Shown: positions 6,639 to 14,347, counted from the first letter of the stretch. The stretch: 18,233 nucleotides of DNA from JAVBMB01 sp031552995 (GCA_031552995.1 JAVBMB010000010.1:1-18233), one strand, 5' to 3'. Notes: a model not told the origin generated them from the letters alone. Made by a program: numbers and translations.

Positions 6639-8141
6639 TTGGAGGTAATTAAAAATAGCTTTGGACAATATAAAGAGCTATCACCCATGACAAAAGAGCA
6701 TGACGAGGCCGTAGACGTCATAGTGCCGGACGTAAACCCGGATGTGCTGAGCATCGTGTACACAAATGCCGTCTGCGCCGTCAGGGAAAAAACTATGGTC
6801 ACAGGCCGCCTTACGGTATCTGGCGAAATCACAGCCAAGGCGTTTTACATCGGGGAGGAGGAACTGCACTGCATAACGGGGCAGATTCCGTTCAGCTACA
6901 CGTACGACGCTCCTGTTCAGCCAGGGGATGTCGCCGTGATAAGCGTCCGTGCGATGTCGTCCGGCGCTGGAATGCTCAACCCGCGCAAGCTCTGCCTCAA
7001 GGCCGGCATATGCGTGGATATCCGCATGTTCAGAAAGACCGCGCTCGAGCTGGCCGAAGACGCCTTCGGCGCGCCGGACGAGGGAATAAACACCCTCACC
7101 GAGCGCGAAAGTATCCGCTACATGTGCGGTGTCGCGGAAAAGCGCATCGCCTTCAACGAGGAAATACGCATCATGGGCGGCGAAATTGACGAGCGCGACA
7201 AGCTGCTGCGTTCAGAGCTGATGTGGATGACCGAGGATGTCAAGGTGCTGACAAACAAAATTATGCTGCGCGGCAATGCCGTCGTAAAGGTTGTAACAAT
7301 TAACGGCGGCTCGCTGCGCGTCACCGAAAACACATATCGTCTGCCGTTTTCACAGATTATCGAGAGCGACGGCGTCGAGCCGTCGGACAGCGCCGAGATT
7401 GACTACCAGACAATGCAGTTCGACGCGCAGATGCTAAGCCGCGCAGACGGAGACATGTACCTCTACTGCAATATATTCGGCAACGCCTCGGTGCTTGTCA
7501 CAAGAAGTGCCGAAGTTAAGCTGCTTAGCGACATGTACAGCACAGCGTACGACATGACGTTCGACGTCGCCGAGGTATCGGCCGGGATAGAAGAGCCGGT
7601 GACAATTCAGGCCGAAGCCGGCGGCACGATAGAGGTTGACCCTGCGGCAAGCAGGATATGTGACTTCCACTGGTGTCAGCGCGCCAGGGTTTCTGCCGAT
7701 GTCATAACCGCCTGCTTTAACTTCACCGTGATGTACCAGGACGAACGCGGCGGCGTTTACGGCGCGGTCAAGCGCATCGATGTCGACCTGCCGCACCCCG
7801 CCCCGGGAAGCGGAGGAGTTAAAACCGAGGCCAAAGCCGTTCGCGTCGAGGTTACCTCTCAGGGCGTAATAGAAATAAGCTTCACAGCGGCCGTCACTGT
7901 CAGCGGCATATGCCGCGCCGCGCGCAATCAGGTTACAGGCTGCAAGCTTGATAAAACGTCCCCGCGCGGCCGTGTGCGCGACGCGTCGCTCGTGCTGCGC
8001 TCGGTCGAGGACGGTGAGAGTGTGTGGAGCGTCGCAAAACAGTACGCCACAACGCCGTCAGCGATACTGTCGGCCAACTCGCTTGAAAGCGAAGCCGGTT
8101 TGACGCCCGGCAGGCTCATCATGATTCCATTTGTCAAGTAG
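6639..8141 (+). CDS. sipL: SipL-type spore coat morphogenetic protein (SPOCS/DUF3794 repeats plus LysM)
   Basis: 500 residues, starting at TTG 6639. The architecture matches C. difficile SipL, the functional counterpart of Bacillus SpoVID. SipL binds SpoIVA through its LysM domain and encases the forespore with coat. Seen here: an N-terminal SPOCS/DUF3794-like unit with the typical 'VIVPDVNPDVLSIV' (27-40), two further units of similar pattern (about 160-290 and 325-425), and a C-terminal LysM domain (about 451-498) with 'EDGESVWSVAKQYATTPSAI', 'SANSL' and 'LTPGRLIMIP'. No signal peptide or membrane segment, fitting a mother-cell cytoplasmic protein. Its stop is 15 nt before spoIVA, so the two partners are very likely co-transcribed. 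The gene symbol follows domain layout and context; other DUF3794-LysM proteins exist, which leaves a little doubt. Confidence 0.85.
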   Translation: MEVIKNSFGQYKELSPMTKEHDEAVDVIVPDVNPDVLSIVYTNAVCAVREKTMVTGRLTVSGEITAKAFYIGEEELHCITGQIPFSYTYDAPVQPGDVAVISVRAMSSGAGMLNPRKLCLKAGICVDIRMFRKTALELAEDAFGAPDEGINTLTERESIRYMCGVAEKRIAFNEEIRIMGGEIDERDKLLRSELMWMTEDVKVLTNKIMLRGNAVVKVVTINGGSLRVTENTYRLPFSQIIESDGVEPSDSAEIDYQTMQFDAQMLSRADGDMYLYCNIFGNASVLVTRSAEVKLLSDMYSTAYDMTFDVAEVSAGIEEPVTIQAEAGGTIEVDPAASRICDFHWCQRARVSADVITACFNFTVMYQDERGGVYGAVKRIDVDLPHPAPGSGGVKTEAKAVRVEVTSQGVIEISFTAAVTVSGICRAARNQVTGCKLDKTSPRGRVRDASLVLRSVEDGESVWSVAKQYATTPSAILSANSLESEAGLTPGRLIMIPFVK

Positions 8142-8156
8142 CGGAGGGCAGGATAT

Positions 8157-9632
8157 ATGGAAAATACAATATACAACTCGATAGCGACGCGAACCGGGGG
8201 CGACATATATCTCGGTGTCGTCGGCCCCGTACGCACAGGCAAATCGACATTCATCAAAAACTTTATGGAGGAGATGGTGCTGCCGAACATAGAAAATGTC
8301 TATGTAAAAGAGCGCGCGCGTGACGAGCTGCCGCAAAGCGGCTCAGGCCGCACTATCATGACGGCCGAGCCGAAGTTTGTGCCCGAAGAAGCGGTGCGCA
8401 TAACGATGGACGACACCGCGTCGTTCAACATGCGCATGATAGACTGCGTCGGCTATATGGTCGACGGCGCCACAGGTCAGATGGAAGGGGAAAACCCGCG
8501 GATGGTCACAACGCCGTGGTTTGATTACGAGATTCCCCTAGCCAAAGCCGCCGAAATGGGGACACGAAAAGTAATATGCGAGCATTCGACTATCGGCCTC
8601 GTTGTCACTACCGACGGCAGCTTTGGCGATATACCGCGCGGCAGCTATGTAGATGCCGAAAAGCGCATCATCAACGAGCTTAACGAGATTAACAAGCCGT
8701 ATTGCATAATCCTTAACTCGGCCGAGCCCAAATCGGCCGGCACGCTCGAGCTCCGCCAACAGCTTGAAAATGAGTACGGCGTTACCGTGTTGGCCGTCAA
8801 CTGCATGTCTCTTAAATCCGGCGATATCGAGGAGATTCTCTCAAGCGTCCTGTACGAGTTCCCCGCAAAGGAGTTCTGCTTTACACTGCCCGACTGGATT
8901 ACCGCGCTGCCGGCGGATAACAGCGTTCGCAGCGACATATACGGCAGCATACTCGCATCATGCCAGGGCATCGCAAAAATGAAGGACGCCCGCCCCGGTA
9001 TTTCGGGAATCGCGCAGTGCAAGTGCATTTCGCGCGCCGTAATCGACGAGCTTAACCTCGGCGAGGGCCGCATCTGCTCGACGGTCAGCGTACCTCAGTC
9101 ACTGTTCTTCGACATACTGAGCCGCCAGTCCGGCATAGAGGTGAGAAACGAAGCCGATTTAATGCCGCTGCTGACAAGGATGGCACAGATTCGCTCCGAT
9201 TATGAACGGCTCGAGGGCGCGCTCGCCCAGGTCCGCCAGACGGGATACGGTATTGTAATGCCGGCAATAGAAGAACTGAAGCTCGAAAACCCTGAGATTG
9301 TCAAAGCGGGCGGGCAATACGGCGTCAAGCTGCGCGCCAGCGCGCCCAGCATCCACATGATACGCGCCGATATCGAGACAGAAATCAATCCCATTGTCGG
9401 GTCTGAAAAGCAATCGGAAGACTTAATCCACTACCTTCTGTCGGAGTTCGAGGACTCGCCCGAAAGAATCTGGCAGAGCAACATATTCGGCAAATCATTA
9501 AGCGAGCTGATAAACGAGGGTCTCAACAACAAGCTGTACAGGATGCCGGAGGAGGCGCGCGCCAAGCTGCAGGAGACATTGCAGCGCATCATAAACGAGG
9601 GCAGTGGCGGCCTAATCTGCATCATACTGTAG
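8157..9632 (+). CDS. spoIVA: Stage IV sporulation protein A, coat basement-layer ATPase
   Basis: 491 residues (492 in B. subtilis). SpoIVA is recruited by SpoVM to the forespore surface and polymerises irreversibly using ATP, forming the platform for coat and cortex assembly. Walker A is 'GPVRTGKST' (23-31, Lys29). 'DELPQSGSGRTIMTAEPKFVP' is the conserved sensor region, and Asp96 in 'MIDCVGY' is the Walker-B-type acid. 'HSTIGLVVTTDGSFGDI', 'QTGYGI', 'APSIHMI' and the terminal 'GSGGLICIIL' are highly family-specific. The second of the two sensor threonines known from B. subtilis (T70/T71) is Ala70 here. ATG 8157 follows GGAGGG at 8143-8148. The next gene starts 4 nt after the stop. Identification is essentially certain. 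Confidence 0.98.
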   Translation: MENTIYNSIATRTGGDIYLGVVGPVRTGKSTFIKNFMEEMVLPNIENVYVKERARDELPQSGSGRTIMTAEPKFVPEEAVRITMDDTASFNMRMIDCVGYMVDGATGQMEGENPRMVTTPWFDYEIPLAKAAEMGTRKVICEHSTIGLVVTTDGSFGDIPRGSYVDAEKRIINELNEINKPYCIILNSAEPKSAGTLELRQQLENEYGVTVLAVNCMSLKSGDIEEILSSVLYEFPAKEFCFTLPDWITALPADNSVRSDIYGSILASCQGIAKMKDARPGISGIAQCKCISRAVIDELNLGEGRICSTVSVPQSLFFDILSRQSGIEVRNEADLMPLLTRMAQIRSDYERLEGALAQVRQTGYGIVMPAIEELKLENPEIVKAGGQYGVKLRASAPSIHMIRADIETEINPIVGSEKQSEDLIHYLLSEFEDSPERIWQSNIFGKSLSELINEGLNNKLYRMPEEARAKLQETLQRIINEGSGGLICIIL

Positions 9633-9636
9633 CATT

Positions 9637-10743
9637 ATGGCCGTCAGGAACTCGAACCGGGCGGCGGGGAAGTACCGCGCCGCCCGCCGCGGCGCCGCCA
9701 AGCCCGGTGCGGCTGTAACAGTCCGCATCGCGCTGTTCGCGGCGCTCATCTGCCTCGGCTGCGTGCTGAGGTTTGCCGAATCTCCGGCGCTGCTCGCCGT
9801 TAAAGACAGTGTCCGCACGATTGTGCGAAGCAGCGGCGACTATGTCGGCGCGGTTCAGGTGTTGGGCAGGGCGATTTCCGGCAAAACAGAGCCGGACGAA
9901 AACGCCGCGCTTGTCTTTGGCCGCAAAGTGCTGGGGCTGGAGGGAGATTCACCAACCGACCCGCCTGCATCAGACACACCCTCCGTCACAACTCCGCCGG
10001 TCACTTCGGATGCCGAATCGCCGGACAGTACCATTCCGGCCGTCAGTGATGAAACCGCCGCCGAAACATCCGACATACTTGCAGCCGAGCATTCGGATGA
10101 AACGGACGCCGAGCAGTACGGAGAGGGCGGCTTCACTTCCGATGTGTCTATGATTGATTTACCAGCGACACCGGCCGGAGGTATGCTCTCCGGCCGGATG
10201 TTTTCGGGGCCGGCAGAGGCGCCGCTCCCGCTGTTCACACCGTCGCACCGCCTAAGCGTGTCGCTCACGCTGGACGAGGGCGATGATACAACTCCGAATG
10301 AGCCTTTCGAGATACCGAGCCCCGACAATGTCGATGATAACGTGTATAAGCTGCCGTTCAAATATGTCTCGCCGGTAAGAGGTGCGATAACATCGTATTT
10401 CGGCTATCGCGTTCATCCTATCAGCGGCGAAACGACATTCCATTTCGGCGCCGATGTCGGTGTCGGAACAGGCACAGCCGTCGGCGCGTTTGCCGACGGA
10501 AAAGTGCAGGAAACGGGTTACACATGGGTATACGGCAACTATATGAAGGTCTCCCACGCCGACGGTTTTGTCAGCTTCTACGCGCATCTCAGCAAAATCG
10601 AAGTTAAAACAGGCAAGTCGGTCTCGCGCGGCGACCGCATCGCAAAATCGGGGAATACAGGATACTCGACCGGCGCTCACCTGCATTTCGAGCTTTTAAA
10701 GGACGGCAAACGCCTGAATCCTTTTGACTACCTAAGCTTCTGA
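9637..10743 (+). CDS. M23/LytM-domain membrane protein, SpoIVFA- or SpoIIQ-like
   Basis: 368 residues: a basic cytoplasmic N-terminus (1-28), one membrane segment (about 29-46), a long acidic Pro/Ser/Thr-rich linker (about 100-240) and a C-terminal LytM domain (about 243-365). The LytM zinc ligands H269 and D273 ('HFGAD') and H350, with the catalytic-type H317 ('YAH') and H348 ('HLH'), are all present, so an active endopeptidase is possible. Lying immediately upstream of an M50 protease it fits SpoIVFA, whose B. subtilis version holds and inhibits SpoIVFB and has a degenerate LytM domain. The intact ligands equally recall clostridial SpoIIQ. The ATG is 4 nt after the spoIVA stop with no clear Shine-Dalgarno and no other start nearby, suggesting translation coupled to spoIVA. 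M23 assignment is firm; which sporulation protein it is stays open. Confidence 0.82.
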   Translation: MAVRNSNRAAGKYRAARRGAAKPGAAVTVRIALFAALICLGCVLRFAESPALLAVKDSVRTIVRSSGDYVGAVQVLGRAISGKTEPDENAALVFGRKVLGLEGDSPTDPPASDTPSVTTPPVTSDAESPDSTIPAVSDETAAETSDILAAEHSDETDAEQYGEGGFTSDVSMIDLPATPAGGMLSGRMFSGPAEAPLPLFTPSHRLSVSLTLDEGDDTTPNEPFEIPSPDNVDDNVYKLPFKYVSPVRGAITSYFGYRVHPISGETTFHFGADVGVGTGTAVGAFADGKVQETGYTWVYGNYMKVSHADGFVSFYAHLSKIEVKTGKSVSRGDRIAKSGNTGYSTGAHLHFELLKDGKRLNPFDYLSF

Positions 10744-10766
10744 TTTGATTCTTTTGCGGAGGGTGT

Positions 10767-11378
10767 ATGAAACGTCTGCATATCTCATACCCGTTTATCA
10801 TGTTCACTTCTGCGCTGCTCGTACTGGACGCCGACGGCTGGTTTTTGCTCTCATGGTGCGCGGTGGTCGCGCACGAGCTGGGACATCTGCTGGGCATCTG
10901 GGTAGCCGGCTGCGGGGTGGAAAGCATAGATGTCCGCCTGACCGGGCTAAAAATAGCATATTCGTCGCATCAGGTTATATCCTACGGCCGCGATGCCTTT
11001 CTCGCCGCGGCGGGGCCGCTGACAAATATGATGTGCGCAATGGTGCTGTCACTGCTGTCGCGTTTTTTTCAAACACCTCACATGTATTTTCTTATAGGGG
11101 CCAATATTGTAATCGGCCTTTTCAATATGCTGCCTGCCATGCCGATGGACGGCGCGCGCATACTTCATGCAGTTTTGTGCGGCTCTCTCGGAGAGCCGCG
11201 CGCATCCGATATTACGGCAATTTCAACTGCCGTTACCGGGATTGTTATGGCGGTGGCCGGCGTCTACGTCGTCACCGTATCCCGGGGGAACTTCACGCTT
11301 TTGCTCACTGCGGCCGCTGTTTTGCTCGGTCTCTTAAGTAAAAGGCTTTACACAAAGCGTCATCCGTCATATACTTAA
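10767..11378 (+). CDS. spoIVFB: M50 family intramembrane zinc protease, SpoIVFB-like
   Basis: 203-residue polytopic site-2-type protease. SpoIVFB cleaves pro-SigmaK in the mother cell in response to a forespore signal. Seen directly: HELGH at 36-40 within a hydrophobic segment, and the second metal motif 'NMLPAMPMDG' at 120-129 with Asp128 as third ligand. Further membrane spans lie at about 12-32, 76-100, 104-122 and 150-172, with another at about 177-194. It is shorter than B. subtilis SpoIVFB (288 residues) because the C-terminal CBS domain, which senses ATP and helps bind substrate there, is absent. The pairing with an upstream M23 gene and downstream TIGR03960 gene is the usual clostridial arrangement. 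GGAGG at 10758-10762 is only 4 nt from the ATG. The substrate cannot be confirmed from the window. Confidence 0.8.
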   Translation: MKRLHISYPFIMFTSALLVLDADGWFLLSWCAVVAHELGHLLGIWVAGCGVESIDVRLTGLKIAYSSHQVISYGRDAFLAAAGPLTNMMCAMVLSLLSRFFQTPHMYFLIGANIVIGLFNMLPAMPMDGARILHAVLCGSLGEPRASDITAISTAVTGIVMAVAGVYVVTVSRGNFTLLLTAAAVLLGLLSKRLYTKRHPSYT

Positions 11379-11406
11379 GGATATATTTGCAACAGCGGAG
11401 GATATA

Positions 11407-13239
11407 ATGAACGAAAAACTAAAAACCGCGCTGGCTTCTGTCAAAAAGCCGGCGCGGTACGCCGGCGGGGAGTACGGCAGCGTGTTAAAGGACAGGCAGT
11501 CGGTCGACCTGCGTGTCGCATTCTGTTTCCCCGACCTATATGAAATAGGTATGTCGCATCTCGGCTCAAAAATCATGTACGGTCTGCTGAACTCTATGGA
11601 CGGCGTATGGTGCGAGCGTGTCTTTGCGCCGGATTTTGATATGGAGGACGTGATGCGCAGGCTCGATTTGCCGCTGTACGCGCTTGAAAGCGGCGACGCG
11701 GTGGCAGAGTTTGACATCCTCGCCTTTACGCTTCAGTACGAGATGAATTACACCGCCGTGCTGAACATGCTGTCTATGGCAGGCGTGCCGCTGGAATCGC
11801 GGGAGCGCGGCGGCCTGACGCCGCTTGTTATCGCGGGCGGTCCGTGTGTATACAACCTCGAGCCGATGGCCGACTTCTTCGATATTATCGTTGTAGGCGA
11901 GGGAGAGGCGGTCATGCCCCGGCTTGTGAGCATGTACCGCGAAGCCCGGCGGAGCGGTGCGTCGCGCTCCGATTTCCTGCGCGCCGCGGCGCAGGTGCAG
12001 GGCGTATATGTCCCGTCGCTTTATGAAATTGCTTACACGGACTCAGGCGCTGTCGCGTCAATAACCGCCGCGCCGGGCATCCCGCAAACGGTGACAAAAG
12101 CCGTCTGCGCCGATTTGGACGGCGCATTCTTCCCCGAGACCTGTGTCGTGCCGTCCACCGAAAGTGTGTTTGACCGCGCGCAGATTGAGTTGTTTCGCGG
12201 CTGCCGGCGCGGCTGCCGCTTTTGCCAGGCGGGGTACACATACCGCCCTATCCGCGCGCGCAGCGCCGCTACGCTTAAGCGTCAGGCCGAATCGCTTGTC
12301 AGCTCGTCCGGATGGGACGAAATATCGCTTACCTCTCTCAGCTCAAGCGACTATCCTCAGCTCGAGCAGCTTTGCGGGGAGCTCGTCGCCGAGTTCGAGC
12401 CGCTGCACGTCAACTTGGCGCTGCCGTCGCTTCGTGTCGACAATTTCAACCTGCCGCTGATGGAGAGCATCCAAAAAGTCCGCAAAAGCGGGCTTACGTT
12501 TGCGCCCGAGGCCGGAAGCCAGCGACTGCGCGACATAATCAACAAGAATATTGACGAAAATGACCTGCTAGACGCCTGCCGCGTCGCGTTCGGCGCGGGC
12601 TATAACAGCGTCAAGTTATACTTCATGCTCGGTCTTCCCGGCGAAAGCGATGATGACCTGCTGGGCATACCGAAGCTGGTCAAGGAGGTCATCGGCGTAT
12701 TCCGCCGCCACGCGTCGAACCCGCAGCGCGGCATCAAAATATCTGTAGGGGTATCGACATTTGTGCCAAAGGCGCAGACGCCGTTTCAGTGGTTCGGGCA
12801 GACGCCGAAAGACGAAGTGCTGCGGCGGCAGGCGCTTCTTATGGACAACCTCAAAATTAAAAATGTCACATACAGCCTGCACACATATGATGTCAGCTTT
12901 TACGAAGCGGTATTTGCCAGAGGCGACCGCAGGCTGGCGCCTGTCATCCGCAGGGCATGGCAGTTTGGCTGCCGTCTCGACGGCTGGGATGAACATTTCG
13001 ACCGCGATAAGTGGGCACAGGCGTTTGCCGACTGCGGCGTCGACCCGCTGTTTTATGCCGCGCGCCAGATACCCGAGGATGAGATATTGCCGTGGGACCA
13101 TATATTCTCCGGCGTCACAAAGGAATACATGCTGTCGGAATATCAAGCATCGCTTCGGGGTATTGCCACGCCGGATTGCAAAGCGGGCTGCCGTATGTGC
13201 GGCGCGCAGCGGCTGATGGAGGGCCCGTGCCATGTATAG
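11407..13239 (+). CDS. TIGR03960-family radical SAM protein with N-terminal B12-binding-like region
   Basis: 610 residues. The N-terminal part (about 30-200) resembles the B12-binding-like domain that precedes many radical SAM enzymes ('RVAFCFPDLYEIGMSHLG', 'VIAGGPCVYN'). The radical SAM core begins with CxxxCxxC at C266/C270/C273 ('FRGCRRGCRFCQAG') and continues through 'TFAPEAGSQRLRDIINK' and 'KLYFMLGLPGE'. At the extreme C-terminus is a second CxxxCxxC (C591/C595/C598) plus C608, a possible auxiliary cluster site. The family has no established reaction that I know of. It is nearly always paired with or fused to DUF2344, and here its last 8 bases overlap that gene. GGAGG at 11397-11401 precedes the ATG. 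Neighbours in other Clostridia are SpoIVFB upstream and rplU/rpmA downstream; here L19 follows instead. Confidence 0.9.
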   Translation: MNEKLKTALASVKKPARYAGGEYGSVLKDRQSVDLRVAFCFPDLYEIGMSHLGSKIMYGLLNSMDGVWCERVFAPDFDMEDVMRRLDLPLYALESGDAVAEFDILAFTLQYEMNYTAVLNMLSMAGVPLESRERGGLTPLVIAGGPCVYNLEPMADFFDIIVVGEGEAVMPRLVSMYREARRSGASRSDFLRAAAQVQGVYVPSLYEIAYTDSGAVASITAAPGIPQTVTKAVCADLDGAFFPETCVVPSTESVFDRAQIELFRGCRRGCRFCQAGYTYRPIRARSAATLKRQAESLVSSSGWDEISLTSLSSSDYPQLEQLCGELVAEFEPLHVNLALPSLRVDNFNLPLMESIQKVRKSGLTFAPEAGSQRLRDIINKNIDENDLLDACRVAFGAGYNSVKLYFMLGLPGESDDDLLGIPKLVKEVIGVFRRHASNPQRGIKISVGVSTFVPKAQTPFQWFGQTPKDEVLRRQALLMDNLKIKNVTYSLHTYDVSFYEAVFARGDRRLAPVIRRAWQFGCRLDGWDEHFDRDKWAQAFADCGVDPLFYAARQIPEDEILPWDHIFSGVTKEYMLSEYQASLRGIATPDCKAGCRMCGAQRLMEGPCHV

Positions 13240-13870
13240 CGTAAGACTCGTATACGAAAAAAACGGCAGCGCGGCGTATATCTCACACCTCGATTTGATG
13301 AAGACCATCCAGCGCTCGCTGCTTCGCGCCGGGCTTCCGGCAGCATATTCACAGGGGTTTAACCCGCACATACTTCTGTCGGTGCTCGCCCCGCTGTCAA
13401 CAGGATATATCAGCCGCGGTGACGTGTGCGATTTTGACATTACAGGCGATGTGTCATACGATGATATCGTGGCAAAGCTCAACACCGCGCTGCCCTCCGG
13501 CATATCTGCGCTGCGCGCTGTGCCCGCCACGCGCAAACCGGCGGAAATTGCGTTCAGCCGCTATGAGATAATCTATCCCTGCGGCGACCCCGCCGCGATG
13601 CGAAAGCTGTTTGACGGCGCCGTCAATGTGAATAAAAAATCTAAGCGCGGGCAAAAGACGGTTGACCTGCGCGACTACATTGCGTCTGTAGCCTTTGAAG
13701 CAAAAGGTGAGTGCGTCATATGCACAGCGGTGCTGCGCATGGGCGGAGACCCGCTGAATCCGGCTTATATTACCGCGGCGCTCGCCGAAAATGGGATTAT
13801 TCCGCCAGAATGCCATCCGACGTACATTCGTGACGCGCTTTTGGATGAAAAATACGAAATATTTTGCTAA
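13232..13870 (+). CDS. TIGR03936/DUF2344 radical SAM-associated protein
   Basis: 212 residues. The family signature is clear near the N-terminus: 'AAYISHLDLMKTIQRSLLRA', then 'PAAYSQGFNPHILLSVLAPL', corresponding to the family pattern 'YISHLD..R...RA...P..YS.GFNPH'. Function is not established; it is the obligate partner of TIGR03960 radical SAM proteins and in some genomes is fused to them, so it probably forms a complex or supplies substrate. Its ATG lies inside the end of the radical SAM gene (8-base overlap) with GGAGGG at 13218-13223, so the two are translationally coupled. No terminator is visible after the stop; 110 bp separate it from rplS. Confidence 0.9.
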   Translation: MYSVRLVYEKNGSAAYISHLDLMKTIQRSLLRAGLPAAYSQGFNPHILLSVLAPLSTGYISRGDVCDFDITGDVSYDDIVAKLNTALPSGISALRAVPATRKPAEIAFSRYEIIYPCGDPAAMRKLFDGAVNVNKKSKRGQKTVDLRDYIASVAFEAKGECVICTAVLRMGGDPLNPAYITAALAENGIIPPECHPTYIRDALLDEKYEIFC

Positions 13871-13872
13871 TT

Positions 13873-13899
13873 TTGTTGCATTTCCGCCAAACATATGAT
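13873..13899 (+). promoter_or_regulatory. Candidate housekeeping promoter for rplS
   Basis: TATGAT at 13894-13899 (5 of 6 to the SigA -10) with TTGTTG at 13873-13878 (3 of 6 to the -35) at 15-nt spacing, in an AT-rich stretch right after the DUF2344 stop. Transcription would start near 13906. A promoter here is expected but these elements are a weak match. Confidence 0.35.
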
Positions 13900-13914
13900 A
13901 TTCTTATTTAGCAC

Positions 13915-13970
13915 GTAAATTGGGCAGTCCTCTGCCAGGTCAGGGCATGAATGCTTGCATCGAAAGGAAG
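13915..13970 (+). promoter_or_regulatory. Possible L19 ribosomal-protein leader RNA
   Basis: The 5' UTR of rplS holds a perfect 5-bp hairpin (GGCAG 13923-13927, TCCT loop, CTGCC 13932-13936). It is followed by a segment with alternative pairings (GCAT/ATGC repeats at 13945-13960) just before the RBS AAAGGAAG at 13963-13970. An autoregulatory L19 leader is known in Bacillus-type Firmicutes. I cannot confirm its consensus here, so this is a position-based proposal. Confidence 0.35.
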
Positions 13971-13980
13971 ATAAATATAC

Positions 13981-14322
13981 ATGGATCTTATCAAACATCT
14001 GACACAGCCGCAGATAAAAGAGAATGCGGCAGCCTTTGGAATCGGTGACACCATCAAGGTGTACGCCAGGATTAAAGAAGGCGCACGCGAGCGCGTTCAG
14101 GTATTCGAGGGCACTGTTATTGCCCGCAAGCACGGCGGGATTCAGGAAACTGTTACAGTTCGCCGCATGTCGTATGGCGTTGGAGTCGAAAAGACATTCC
14201 CCATTCACTCTCCCAACATCGAGAAGTTTGAGATAGTGAGAAAAGGAAAGGTCAGACGCGCCAAACTGTATTACCTGCGCAGTAGGGTTGGCAAGGCCGC
14301 CAAAGTCAAGGCAGACATCTAG
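13981..14322 (+). CDS. rplS: 50S ribosomal protein L19
   Basis: 113 residues, the standard L19 length. L19 sits at the 30S-50S interface of the large subunit. Conserved blocks are clear: 'FGIGDTIKVYARIKEG', 'RVQVFEGTVIARK', 'GVGVEKTFPIHSPNI' and the basic end 'VRRAKLYYLRSRVGKAAK'. ATG 13981 is preceded by AAAGGAAG ten bases upstream. The gene is bounded by a long 5' leader and by a downstream terminator. In B. subtilis rplS follows rpsP-rimM-trmD and precedes rbgA; here the trmD part is missing, while lepB-rbgA-rnhB follow. Confidence 0.97.
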   Translation: MDLIKHLTQPQIKENAAAFGIGDTIKVYARIKEGARERVQVFEGTVIARKHGGIQETVTVRRMSYGVGVEKTFPIHSPNIEKFEIVRKGKVRRAKLYYLRSRVGKAAKVKADI

Positions 14323-14347
14323 GCTTAGCCTTAGTCTGAAAGCATTT

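Noticed and set aside
6271..6639. 122-codon minus-strand frame covering the rsgA-sipL gap
   Set aside because: It would read through the spoVM terminator hairpin and the spoVM gene; composition is irregular and no motif or RBS supports it.
10745..11341. 198-codon plus-strand frame overlapping the M50 protease gene
   Set aside because: Same strand, different frame; the protein is rich in Arg/Cys/Ser without motifs, whereas the 10767 frame has HExxH and the second metal motif.
12616..13536. 306-codon open frame on the minus strand inside the radical SAM and DUF2344 genes
   Set aside because: It overlaps two well-identified plus-strand genes with clear motifs and has no recognisable protein family; long antisense frames are expected at this GC content.
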